Of a stretch of DNA of 64,000 nt, positions 1-12,500 are shown one piece after another (within the stretch, counting starts at the first letter, position 1; each line of letters starts with the position of its first letter). The stretch spans positions 49,047,485-49,111,484 of the forward strand of contig NC_086248.1 in NCBI RefSeq assembly GCF_021018805.1. The letters run 5' to 3'. The notes below the pieces were generated by a model. It was given only the letters and a program-made list of their open reading frames with translations, was not told the DNA's origin and made no database searches. This stretch comes from Prinia subflava. Its lineage: Eukaryota > Chordata > Aves > Passeriformes > Cisticolidae. The translations under genes were made by a program, and so were the position numbers.

Positions 1-87
1 GGGTTTTTAAGGAACTGTTTGGTTGTTAGGATGTCTAGGGTTTTTTTCAGGATATGTAGAGAAAAGCATTGGGAGAAGAGAAATGGA

Positions 88-245
88 GAATCATAGAATC
101 ATTATAGTTGAAAAAAACTTCCAAGATCACTGGGTCCAACCTTTAACTGCACACCACCCTGCCAACTAAACCATAGCACTAAATGCCATTCCCAGGGGTC
201 TCTTGAATGCTTCCAGGGACAGTGACTCCACCAGGTTAAGAACCT
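88..245 (-). mobile_element. CR1 LINE 3'-end fragment
   Basis: Starts gaatcatagaatcattatag and continues through gatcactgggtccaacc, taaaccatagcactaaatgcc and gggacagtgactccacca. This is the reverse complement of the avian CR1 3' end. Many differences from the CR1 pattern I know suggest an old copy. The far end is blurred. Confidence 0.85.
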
Positions 246-3200
246 GGTGAGGAATGTAATCAAGGTTCATCTTGAAGTCTGAAGAAAAAGTCCACAGCAC
301 CAAACAATAACAAACAGTATTTTTGGACAAGGAAATTTGATTACTATCAAATACACATAATGAATACTTTGTTACTGGAAAGCTTGGCTGTTACTGATGG
401 GAATAATTCTTCTCAGTGAGCCTTTGCACGCTCATATAGGGGTAGTGCACACACGCCTTGCAGAAACGGGCTCCAACCATTACAGTTAGTTGATAAAATG
501 GTAACATTAAAGACGCTGTTCAAACGAACTACTCAAATGATACAGAAATTTTTCTTAAACTTCCAACACGGATTTCCACCAGGTGTCACTCTAACATCCC
601 ATAAACCACGACTTTCAAGGAAAAAAAGCACTGGAATATCCTTTCTTGTTTATCTTCCTTTGAACACGTTGGGAGAACAAATAGTAACAGTCACTTGAGT
701 CTTCGGATTTTTAACCTGGATTTCAGGTATTCAACAAGAAGAGAGTACTTATGGGCTTTAGAAGCCAAACTTTAAAAGGACTGTTTGCAATATCTGTAAA
801 TGACAAAGCATTAAGTGTAATTTTTAAGTACATCCCTTCCGTAACACTGCACCCCGACGTGGAACTAGGGACCTAAATTTTGTGAGATATCATTAATAAA
901 CCTTGTCCTTTATATTATAGAGCTCCTTACAGAATATCATATCCTTTATCCCAAAGACCAGCAAAAGGAAGATGTGCTTGCAGACCAGCACATCTGCAAG
1001 GGAGAAGACTGAGAATGAAGAGAAAAACAGAGAAAAGGAAACTTGATCACAATTCCCTACCTGGACAGAAGTATATATCAGAGCTCTTTACAAATTATGG
1101 ATTCATCATTCAAGTTCTTTTGAGTCTCTTTTAAGAGAAATAGACCTATGTACAGACAAATGATCACCCCTGAGAGCAATGAATAAGGACTATCACACCT
1201 TGAGGAGAAACATGTACATTATTACTGCCAGTAAAGCAAGTAACTAACAGCTTCTTTATACCTGAAATTCTCATGATCCATAAAGACAAACCTTTCCTGT
1301 ACATGAACATGCACATGACTGTGCATATGTATGCATGAATGGTTTCATATAAGCTGACTAAGGATGGAAGACACAGAGCTTTAGTGCTTTGCTGCACTTA
1401 CAGCAGATGATTAGAATTATTGGCTCAAGATGGGTTGGCAGCCCCTGTACCATTCACCCCAGTGCACAGTCACAGGCTGTTGCACATACAGCCAGAAAGG
1501 TCAGCTGGGAAACACTTCCTGGGCTGCCAAAAGGTTACAGCCCAACACATTAACATAAACTGATGGCAACTTCAGTTTATTTTAATAGTACATGACAAAC
1601 TCTCTCAAATGGTCAGTTCCCAGCTGATCCAGACCTGGAGCCGGGCTGTCATTCCGGCCCTTGTGACAGCAACCTCCATCACAAAGGTAGGCCAAACAAC
1701 TCAACTTAATAGCCACTCCAGCAACCTGATTTTAATCTCCTCCCACATTAAAGTCAGGCACCTAAAATCTCATCAAATGAAACAATTGTCTATGTGCTGC
1801 CACTTAAAAAATCTTTGCACAGTTTCACAAAACGGCAGCAGGACAACAAAAACTGAACACAGGATGACTGAGGAGGCAGGCAGGGGGACACCCAAAGCCA
1901 CAGATGTTTGTGTCTAATCTGGGCTGTTTGTGTCCAGTCACGTAGCACTAAAAATTCCTTGAAGATAGACCACCGTTCATGTCCTGATGGGAAGGAAAAA
2001 TGGGAGAGGTGAGAAAGGAGAGACTCTTAATCCCTCAACCAGCCTACAGGGAAGAGCAATGAAAAGGAAAATCTCAGCTTTTACTTATCAGTTCCTACCT
2101 TCTTTGTCTTGGGGAGGTCATCTTGAAAAGATATGCTGATATGAAGTGCTCACTAAGTGATGATGGATTTTCACTCTTTTCCAATGATCATAGATTATTC
2201 TCATTTTCCCTCCAGCAATGGGCCCCCATTAGATTTTGAATTTCTTAGTAAAGTAAGTGAACAAGGACCCTTAGGGCAAAAAGCTTCCCTCCACTGCCCT
2301 GGCCTCCCTCCTTCCCCTTTTATTTGTTAATTCAACTGCTAAGACAGCTGTTTGTCTGGCAATAGCAGCCAGTCGGTCAGGGAGTGCTGTGCACAGACAG
2401 AGGGAAGGCCATACAAGAGAAACCCCCTGGAGTCTGGCTCAAGATTTATATCTATCTCTGCAGATTAGAGAAGTGGGGTTGGGGAGGGGGGGAGAAACAG
2501 ACTGTTAAACTGGATCAAATTGAAAAGACAGTCATGCATGAGATTCTTAGCTAAACCAGTCAGGAGACAGGGATTTGCTTCTATTGATCTGCAGTAATGA
2601 TGACTGGAGAAATGTCTCATTAAACGATGCACAATGATGGATTTCAGACTAGGCAAATTTGAGCTGTGGAGATTACCAGGAAGAGATGTAAAAGCTAGGC
2701 CAGGATAGAAAATGTAAGGAATATTAAAGGGTAACATAGATCTATAAACATATTGCTAAAAAGTTCAAATCTAAAAGAAAAATAATATATTAGGGCTTAT
2801 TAAACTATGTTTGTGTGATCATCATACACAACATTAGGAGAGACAGTGAGTAGAAAGTGACAATAAAAACATTGCTGTTAAGTAGGTAAATCTTGTACTT
2901 CTTTTTGTATTGCTTAAAAGAGAATGAGTTGGCAAGGTATCTGCAAAGCTATTTGGTGATTTGTTCAACAGTGTTATCTATTAGATATCTCCTGATTATT
3001 ACTAATCAAATGTGCTGTCTGAAATTTGAAGAAAACTAAATTTCAACATACACAAGTAGAAGGCAGTGCCAGTGTAAAATGGCCTGATGCAGGATGTCTG
3101 GAGAGGATTGCATGAAAAAGATGTGCAAAGGGTCTTAGAGAGAAACAGAAGGAAAGAAGATTTCATACCACAGAGGGAGTGACTTACCACTCTGAGCATG

Positions 3201-6200
3201 TTGATCAGTGTGTAAGAAGATATAAAATCAAGATTAGGAGAAAAAGACAAAAGGTGCAGAAGCAGTAATGCAGATTACACAATCTTCGTAAAGATCTTCA
3301 GAACAGTCAGATGTTCAGTTTGCATAAACATCTCCCACAAAAGTCTCTACCTCTAACACCTCCTGGTTTCCATGGCATTCCCAAATACCTGAACATTTCA
3401 TCTCCCAGTAGTTCCATAAAAAGAAATTGCTTATCCAGCAACCCAGGAGAGAGCCCATCTGCTTTGAGTTCCTTACAGATTGAGAAGCAACAGTGCCCAC
3501 TATGGAGACAGGAATTAACTGGGACTGGATTTGACCATTTCAATCACCAGCCCAAGAAAGCATGTTGCTGGGCTGTTGTTAGGATGTACTGCTCACTAAC
3601 CTTTTGGTAGGTATCTAGAGTCCCAGTCCTTCTCTCCCTGTAAATTCCCATCCTCCTCTCCTTGACTGAGCAGTACCCCTGGGTACAGGCACTGACACTG
3701 GTCCACAGGAACAAGCAGATCCCTTTCTCCACAAATCAAGAGAAAATAGGAGAGGGGAAAAACAATTAAGGATATTATCTAAAACACAGGCTTGTTGCAA
3801 ATAGTTGGAGATGCATCTGATCCCTTCTCTTCTGAGGGAACATTCCTTGGGAAAACCATAATTAGCTGGGATCTACCATCAGGAGAAATCCTGGTGGTGG
3901 TAATCTAGCACATCCTTTCCTGTAGTAACAGCTAAAAAGGTAAATGCTGTGGGCAAGACAACACTTGGTCTCAACACGTTAACATGCACCAACACCACAG
4001 GCAGCCCAGTCAGCTTCAGGCTTTATCCTCCAAGGGTTTCAAACCCCTCTGGAACACCAACAGCTGCCATGACTTAAGACAAGTCTGCTCCTTGCCCTTC
4101 TGGGTGCAGGGAATGACCTGAGCAAAGCTCCACATCTCCCAAATTCAGGCCAACCTGATGAGGGCCAGCCCCTGCTGAGCTCCTCAGCTGTGTGCCCACT
4201 CCCCTGTTATGGGGAACACAGGGCTTGGTCCCATTCCCTAGACACAGGACCCCAGTGACACCCTCCTGTTGCAGGGAGCCCCAGATGTCACCCAGGACTA
4301 GCAGTGTTTAGGCACCATGGCAGGGGGTTCCCAGGGCAGTGCCCATCCAAACCCCAGCCAAGAGCAGAGCAGCCAGGGCCATCATCAGGCACCTCCCTGG
4401 GCACAGAGAAGCCAAGGCTGGGATGTGGGCTCAGGGCTGGAGAGTGGCCCTGATGCTGGGCAGGGGCTGATGGCTTCAGGGGCTGGCACGGGGCCCTGGT
4501 CCCTGGGTGCATGGGGAGCCCAGAGCAGCTGGGCAGAGCCAGCCCAGCCCAGGGGTGCCCTCAGGGCCTGGCTGGCAGGTGTCACCCCGGAGCAAGGGAA
4601 CCCCTGCCCTTCTGGACCAGTAGCTGGGAGCCAGAGGGATCATCCAAAAATCTCAAAGGCCACTGAACTGAGTCTGCCAACTCCTTTGACTGCAGCAGAA
4701 GTCACTTGAATTTAGACGTATTGATTTTAAATTAATTGCAATGCTTTTAAACAGCCTAAGTATTATCTGCCCACAGCCATATGTGCTAACCCTTGAGCTG
4801 ACACAGACATGCTGTCAGAATTACTGCAAGATGGTGGTTTGGGTGTTAAACCAGCTTTTTAATTTTCTTTTACTGAGGAAATTTCCTTCCAGCTGAGGGA
4901 AGTCTCTTTCCTCAGGAAGTTTTCTGTACTGAGAAGTCAGGCAGATGCCAGAGCAAGGAGGGGACAGGCAGACAGAGCTACACCCGCACACTGCCAGTGT
5001 GGGATTTATCACCTGTGAAGGACATCAGCCCTGACATTCCCTGCCATGGTCCCAGACCTGTCTTCCTGCCCTGCCCGAGCAGTGTGATCTCACCCTTGCA
5101 CCAGCTCTGGTGCTGTTTTGATCCTCCACTGAGCTAATTCAGGTCCCCAGCACAGCGGAAAGCCATTCACCTTGTTGTCAAGAAAATGTTCTGCTACCTC
5201 AGCAAATTGAATTAGCTCAACACAACATCAGGTGAGCTCCAGGAAGAGGGGAAATAAGGCAAAGAAAGGAACCCTTTGACCCAGCTGGTTTGAGCCTTTA
5301 CTCTAACAGCTGCTATTGTTAACTAAATTTAGGTCTGATACATCATCACTGTCCCTTAATAAAGGGAAGCCTGGGGAGCAGGGTCTGCTGCTCATGACAT
5401 GTTTGAATGTGATCTTGCACAACAGAGCAGTGACCTCTCTCTGCATTATGATAACACAAGTAGCAAGAGGTAGCGTTTAATTGTGAGAGCATCTGGACTC
5501 CTAAAAGACTTGCAGAACAATGACATGCTTAAGCTGTAATGACAAGCACTACCTCAATGTAAAGCAGGCTAAGACAGGAGAAACATTAAACAAGGGATGT
5601 CACACAGGTTCGTATGTTTATACTCCCAAGATTAAAGATCTAAATTGGTTTATGGAAAGTACATTATTTTTCCAGTATTATTTACATTCACAAACAAAAT
5701 GATAAGCCTTTTCTAAGGCTGAAAGGACTCAGTGGAGCTCAAAGAAAGGGATGCATTAAAAAGAGGAAATCTCTATACCAAAATGGATATAAGAGAATGA
5801 ATTATTTTAAAACAGTAACTAAAACAATTATTTCTGAGAAGATTCTTCTGGCTTGGTTGCAGGCTTTTTTTGTTTGTTTTGGTTTGGTTTTTTGTTTGTT
5901 TGTTTTTTATTTTATTTTCCAGCCATGTTTTTGATGTCTACTAAATTACAAACCAGAGAAAGACTATTCTCTGAAAAATGGTTAATGTTTCAGTAATCCT
6001 TTTGCAAAAGTAAACTTTTGCAGTAATCCACAGATTAAGTAAAGACCATATCCTTTAACCTCCCTGGACACCTGTGTTCTCAGTCCAGTGTAGTGGCAGA
6101 TACCCATCCTAACAGCAGTTTAAATGAGGTGCAGGCACATGCTGTCTTCCACTGCTCTGCAAGCTGCTGTAGTTGAGCACAGTGAAGAGCCATGGATACA

Positions 6201-6695
6201 GCAACATCTTGAAATATCACAGCATCAGAATCTAGAAAGCAAAGGAGCACTTGGCACTGCTGTCAGCAGAGGCTCCCCAGTAATTTCAAGGTACTTTAGG
6301 TCCAAGAGCTAATCTGAAGAAAGAGACTGCCCAAACAGGACTACTAAGCAGTAATGTTTCACTTAGTGGAGATTCCAGGTGTACAGAGTGCCCAGGTGGA
6401 TGTACTTCAATGCCTGCATGCCAGTAAAAATAGTTTACTGTATTTTCACACAAGTTTTTCAGATAAATATACTACATATGAGAAATTGTCTATAAGTGTG
6501 TCTTTATAAGACCAGTAAAACAAAACAGCTATAAATATTTCCTTTATGTAGCAAGAAGTTAGCCTTCACTTGGTAGAATGGCTGTCTGCAAATGTTACTG
6601 TTATCTTCTGCCTATGGTATTTCTGTCATGCTGTCTTTGTTTCCTTTGCTCCAGTGTTTGCTATTTTACTGCATTAACGTAATTCTACAGATCAA
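246..6695. other. Upstream intergenic DNA, no gene seen
   Basis: Only short open frames without homology I recognise. A G+C-rich but CpG-poor block lies at about 4080-4660. The rest is AT-rich unique-looking DNA. By human synteny ROS1 lies upstream of DCBLD1 in the opposite orientation. I looked for its signal-peptide exon on the minus strand and found none. Confidence 0.6.
5864..5918 (+). repeat. T-rich low-complexity tract with TTTG units
   Basis: Imperfect TTTG/TTTTA repeats (tttttttgtttgttttggtt and following), with no sign of an adjacent retroposon body. Could be a simple repeat or an old poly(A) tail on the minus strand. Confidence 0.8.
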
Positions 6696-6717
6696 AGCAA
6701 CAACAACAACAACAAAA
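6696..6717 (+). repeat. (CAA)n microsatellite
   Basis: Six consecutive CAA units followed by a short A run, 50 nt before the solo LTR. Confidence 0.85.
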
Positions 6718-6768
6718 ATTCCTGAGACAGTAACAAAGAAAAAGGAATATCAAGAAAAAATACTGGGC

Positions 6769-7522
6769 TGTCTTGGGTTAAAAAATGTAACCAAAAATGT
6801 GTATTTTATTTTCATAGAAAATGTTGAAACTGGTTGGGAGGTATTGTTCTTTCTTGTAATTCTAGGGGTGGAAAGAGGGCGGATGCCTTCTGTTAATGGG
6901 ACAACTGATAACACCAGATAAGGCAGTGCCTTCTTATCTCTTCCTCCACCCATCCTCCTCCGAGGGACATCACCTGTGAATGGGCCATTTAAGGCCTCTC
7001 ACATGACTGATAACATTACCTCATTCCATTGTGGGATGTTCCACCCAGTAGGAGGAGCCAAAGCCTTTCCACCGGCATAAAACCTGCCATCCCAAACACT
7101 AAGATAGCAGGTTTTTCTACTGAATTCTTGGAGGAAGACTGGACCTATCTTGCCAGCACTGGACCCTTTTTTCTCTACAGGGTCATCTCTACTCCACAGA
7201 ACAACATCTGTTACTCTGGAAAGACTTATCTGGACTGCTTCCAACACCCTGACAACAGGGTATCAGGTTGTGTCTCTGTCAGGGTTTTCTAGGACTTTTG
7301 TTTGTTTGCTTGTTTGTTTTTTTTTGGTTTTTTTTTTTGTACTACTGCATTTGTATTTTTTAATATGCCTAGTAAACAACTGTTATTTCTACTCCCATAT
7401 TTTTGCCTGAAAACTCCTAATAGCAAAATTGTAACAATTTGGAGGGAGGGGGTTTTACGTTCTCCGTTCCAAGGGAAACTCCAGTTTTGCCAGACAGATA
7501 CCTGTCTTTCCAAACCAAGACA
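6769..7522 (+). mobile_element. Solo LTR of an endogenous retrovirus (passerine type)
   Basis: A 754-bp block bounded by perfect 8-bp inverted ends TGTCTTGG and CCAAGACA (TG...CA as in retroviral LTRs). It contains a promoter-like cataaaa box at about 7074-7080 preceded by a GGAGGAGCC stretch, T/TG-rich tracts at 7297-7342, and the segment aatttggagggagggggttt, which I recognise from abundant songbird LTRs. No gag, pol or env remnant flanks it, so it looks like a solo LTR. The trinucleotide GGC abuts both ends, but a full 4-6 bp target duplication is not visible. The + orientation rests on the TATA-like box and is less certain than the boundaries. The family name is not assigned. Confidence 0.75.
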
Positions 7523-8133
7523 GGCATAAGATGCAAGGAGGTACGTGAAGGTTTGTGGTCCACCAAACCTAGGCTGCAACCAGCAGAAGCCGATGTGAAA
7601 CTGTGTTCATGTGCTCCAGAGTGGTTTGCTTCAGAGGAAGATGAAGCGCAGCCGGGCTTCCCACTCCTGCTCATTTAGAGGATAGGATTTGCCTCTCTAG
7701 ATCCCTAGCAATAGGAGCATGTTGGTGGGAGTGTGGGAGAGGAATCAGATAATGCCATGAGAATTAATCAAAATCCCTTTGATCACTCTCTTTACCAAAT
7801 AAAAGCTACATAGTCAGCTAGAAAACAGTTCCACATGCTAACATGAATCCAAATGATTGATTTATATACCATACTCCTCTTTATTGAAACAGATAGTCAA
7901 ATACCTATAAATGCCTAGATGGTACAGTATTCAAGTGTAAGTAGCAGAAGTCTGAGCCTAAAAGATTATGGTAACTCCTGAAAAGGTGCTGAGTCCTTGT
8001 AAATCCCTCATGAGCAGGGTGCTGCATGAGAAAACCACAAACTGCAGGGACTCAGGTCTTCTTGAGAGAGAAGAGGCAACTGCAGAACCTGAGCAGGTAG
8101 TTATTACCAGGGTTAGTTTTGGCCTGGTTGGAG

Positions 8134-8164
8134 CAGCTGATAACTGCTTAGCTGTTATCAGCTG
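8134..8164. repeat. Perfect 11-bp inverted repeat (E-box/GATA containing)
   Basis: CAGCTGATAAC at 8134-8144 and its exact reverse complement GTTATCAGCTG at 8154-8164, with a 9-nt loop. Each arm holds a CAGCTG E-box overlapping a TGATAA (GATA) core. Confidence 0.9.
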
Positions 8165-9577
8165 TTAGGTCTTAGCTGTGTTTGACTGCACCAACACCAT
8201 GCTTACCATTTGGCATTCTGAGTGTACATCCTGCATCCTTTTGTGCCAGACTGTCCCAAGGGATCTCCTCTGTGAATCTGCCTGATTCTCTGGGCACGTG
8301 AGGAACTGTGGCTGGATGGTGGGGGTTGTACAGGGACTTTAGCCACCACCAGCTGTTCTCTGCTACGGCTGGTCATGCCACATGAAGGTTTTCTTGTTCC
8401 CAGATGCTCAGTGCTGTTCATTCACTGGAGAATGAAGCCATGAAGGGTTCATTCAAACTTTTTAAGCTATTGAGGACAACTGTGTATGAAATAGATAATG
8501 CTTAGTGTGGGAACTCAACATGCCCAGGCAGCAGGAACTAGAAACTAAGGTCAGGCAGCAGAGCTGCTCACATGGTGAATGCCTGGCCCTGGCCCTAGCA
8601 GCTCTCAGCTGTGCAGGCAAGCAGCCCACAGCAGGTGAATGCCTGGGCTGAATCCACATGGACAATCAGCCCAACCCCACCGCCCTGCACCAAAACCTTT
8701 ATCATGCTCAAGAGGAGGAGGGTAAGAACAAATGATTTTGGTGGACAAATGCCATACTGGATGTAGAGCAAAAAATTAAAATACAGGCTGAATTTAAGTC
8801 TTGGAGGCAGACCTAACTCAAGTGCAGCTATGTATATCACATTTGGAAAAAAGCCATTAGGATCACTTATGAACCCTGGGGCCAAGAACAACCACTGGCA
8901 AGTCTGACATAACTAAGAATATAGTATCTTTAATGAAAATAAGAAGACAGAAGAAAGTGATAAGTTCTTCTTTGGGAAGGAATATCTGAGAAATTATACT
9001 GTCCACACAAACCTAACTTTAGGTGGCAACAAATTTCAATTATTGATCTTTTATTATCTTATGAAGAAGGAATGTTCAAAACTGATTTGAGTGTTCACCA
9101 ACATTCTATATTTATTCTCTGTTGTGCAGTTATCTTTGACAAGGAACCTAAAGCAGGGTCTAATTATTTGTGTTTCATAAACAGTCACAATAGTACATTA
9201 AAGTTAGTATAATTGAAGTAACTGAAATATGAGAAAATATTCACTCAAACTCACATTTTTGTAATTATTTGCAAAAAGGCAAAAAGTTTTTTACAGAGAC
9301 AGATTACATTTGATCAGGCTTTTACATTTAAGAAATAGGCTTCCAAAGGAATTCACATTGAATCCTTAAACTACATATACAGCTGTGACAGTATGAATTA
9401 CAAGAATTTGACCTTGTGATTCATTGGCCTAGTGGCCCAATGCTATGCAGAAAAGTTGCACAAGAAGCTTTTTCTCCATACATAATGATTATTGCAGATT
9501 TATGAGCTATACTTCCCCTATGTATAACTGGCTTATTTCTGTGCAGACTTCCACAGGGTCTGTACAGAGCACAGGGA

Positions 9578-9594
9578 GGGGGGGGGGGGGGGGG
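9578..9594 (+). repeat. 17-nt G homopolymer
   Basis: Uninterrupted run of 17 G in an otherwise AT-rich intergenic stretch, preceded by cacaggga. It may form a G-quadruplex and is prone to length errors in sequencing. Confidence 0.95.
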
Positions 9595-12500
9595 ATGGAC
9601 CACAGTCCCACACATCATAATTGCTAAATTAATAAGCATGATTCCCATCTCTCTCTCTTGTAACAAATGAATTGAAGAAAAAGAAGGTCTTACTTTTCAC
9701 CTCCTGGGACTTTCAGCTTGAGTACATATCATATCCTGGAAGAAAACTACAACATGGCATGAGCACTTGAAATTAGGAAGATGAGCTAGATCTGGAGTAA
9801 ACTAGATGACTTCTTTTCAATCAAGTGGTCACTCAGCTCACACTTGTATTTGCTTTCAGCTCTCTTAGTTACACAGCCAGGGATCTCATGATCCATAAAC
9901 CAGCACATAAACTGCTTTCTCCAGTATTCGTAAGTGGCACACTCTCTATATTAGAAATTAGCAAGCCCTGCTTACTTGCATTCATCTCCCATTACTCCAC
10001 ACCTTTTGGGAAAGATTATAACTAGAGCAATTGCTAACTTTATTTAAAAGACGTGGTTCAAGCATAATTGGTTATTCCTGGAAGTGACCGCTGGATTGCT
10101 TCATATTTTGCAGAAGTAATTCCTTAGCTCCTGCTTGGATGCAAGCTCATAAACATGAGTAAATGATTAAGACTACTCTTTCCCATGGAAAAAAAACTGC
10201 AGACTGTGCAAATTCAGCTATGAACTCCCTCTTGAAAATCCCAAACATGCTACAGCTAAAAATTACATACTACCTATGTATTAATGGGCAAAAATTGACA
10301 ATTCTTAAAAGTATGAGGACTAATACCTTGCACAAACACAAAAACTCTTTAAGACACCTGAAAAGAACAATCAGAGCTTTGTCACTGACAATGACCAAGG
10401 ATGCTGCCAACTAGTAAGTTATAAAATAGTAGGCGCTGTTTTGATAAAGTGTCATATGAGTGTCTTTAGCTCATAATATTTTTCAAGGCAACGCTAAAAC
10501 AATATGTTTAAATGTAAAGGAACATTCTGTCCCATATTTCTTGACAGCAGCATAGCATGTTTGGTTGATTGTCACCAAAATCCAGATGATTAGCACCTTT
10601 ATTTCCTTTTCCTTGAAAGTATGAAGAATTATGACCTAAGACTACCGAGCAGCTGTGAGAAACTGCAAAATATGTGGCAGTGGGACAAATGATTAGTCTT
10701 CAACTTGATCTCATAATTACATCATAATAGGTGACATGATTGGATAGGTTACAGCAATTAAAGTGATGAAAAGTGCACATTCATCCCCTATACGACTCTC
10801 ATTAGAGTTACACCCAACTGCTGCTGTTGCAGTGAATGAGGCTGCCTCTTAGCATCCAATTATCCCATAGACATTCTCTACCAGTGCTGGGAAGGGCCCT
10901 GCTATCACCCCCACCCAGACAAGGCCTATAGTTCCTGTCTGCCGAAAAGACAAAAGTCCTGACACCTGCTGCAGTTTAGTTTTCTTTCCTAGAATTTATT
11001 GCCTGTAATTTCTTTTCCATGTTCTTAAGGTCTAAGAATATTTATGGTCTCTCCCCCCTGGGGATTTTTGCTATCAGTGTAATTACATAATGACACTATA
11101 TGGTTCCAGCTCATCCATATGGGTGCAGGCAATGACCTGTGCTAGGGCAAGTTAAACTGTTTCTTCTATCAGAAGATTTTTTTTTCCCCCCTGATTCTTG
11201 CATCATGTTTGCCTTAAAGTATTAAGGAAGCATTCAGTCATGATACCCTCTTAGCTACTTGCTCAGAACTATTTGAAAGTGGAAATATTATTTGACTGAC
11301 TCCTTGCCTCCGGGACATTTTCACACCTGGAGAGGGATGCTTACATTAAGCAAGAAGAGAAGCTGCTAACACAAAATTCACCAGAACCCAGGCTGGCCCT
11401 GAGAAGAAGGGCTCAGTCCCACAGTCTATTATAAATGGCTAGATTTTTTTCTAATTGCTGTGGACAAATTGCAAAATTTTTTGCAGCAGTAGTTTAGGTG
11501 AATATCCAGAAGAGTCCTGGAGGTCAGCCCATCTCCTCATGGTTTAACGTCATGCAGACCTTAGTGGTGGGTGGTGTTTTACAGGCTGAAATGTCTGTGC
11601 TGCCCCATGGGCAAAGCCTTAGATTCCGATTACAAAAACAAAGCATAGACCACTGTGTCCACAAAATACTCTACATACACAGAATAATTCATTTGTATCT
11701 CAATGAATTTGCTAAACTTCCTAAGCCATGCCACAGACTTGTGGCAGCATTGATTTTGCTGTAGTCTGATAATTTTTAACAGAGAGAACTCCTCACATAG
11801 TGCTTACAAATGTTGCAACTAGACACATTTCATTATTTGACTTTATGTGTTTTATTTTCTGATTTTTTTATATAACCACCACATACACTTCTGGCACAAT
11901 ACAGACCCCGAATACACGGAGGTCAGCAACCACAGCGTTTTGTTCTCGGCTTTATCCTGTAAATCCACGATACCATTTGCTTTTGCCCCAGTGAAAATGC
12001 AAAACCTGTCTCCTGTATAAAGACTGCTAAAAGGCCTCTCAATCTGCAAGCTATCCTTCTGCTAATGAAGAGATTAACATACCTCTCAATGTCTAGAATT
12101 GTGCTTGCGTTTTGTAATTTGTAACCTCGGGTCCTCTCCACCTCATCATGTTTTCAATTCCTCCCCTTTCTTCTGTGCAAGGAAAAGCTTTCCACTTACT
12201 AAGAACAGGAACTTTTCTGTTAGCTGCACAAAAGCAAGACTGCTCCATTAAGATGAAACTTAAACCTCTTTGTATAAATTAAGTTTTTTGTTTCTATTTT
12301 TTTTTCTCTAGAATCTGTACAGAACAAGATGCTTTTGAAAGGAATAATATACAGAGTGTCAAGCTTGCAAGATAAGCTTAGGTGAACTCTGCGGTGTATT
12401 TTTCCCTCTTCCCCTGCCCCTTGCCCCAGACAAACTACCAGTTTAACATCACACGAGGAACACAAGGACTCATCAGATGATTTAAGCCTGCTTAGAAGCA

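Noticed and set aside
4317..4709. 130-codon + strand frame (and overlapping minus frames)
   Set aside because: Low-complexity Gly/Ser/Pro/Gln composition caused by the G+C-rich block. No domain, no splice or promoter support.
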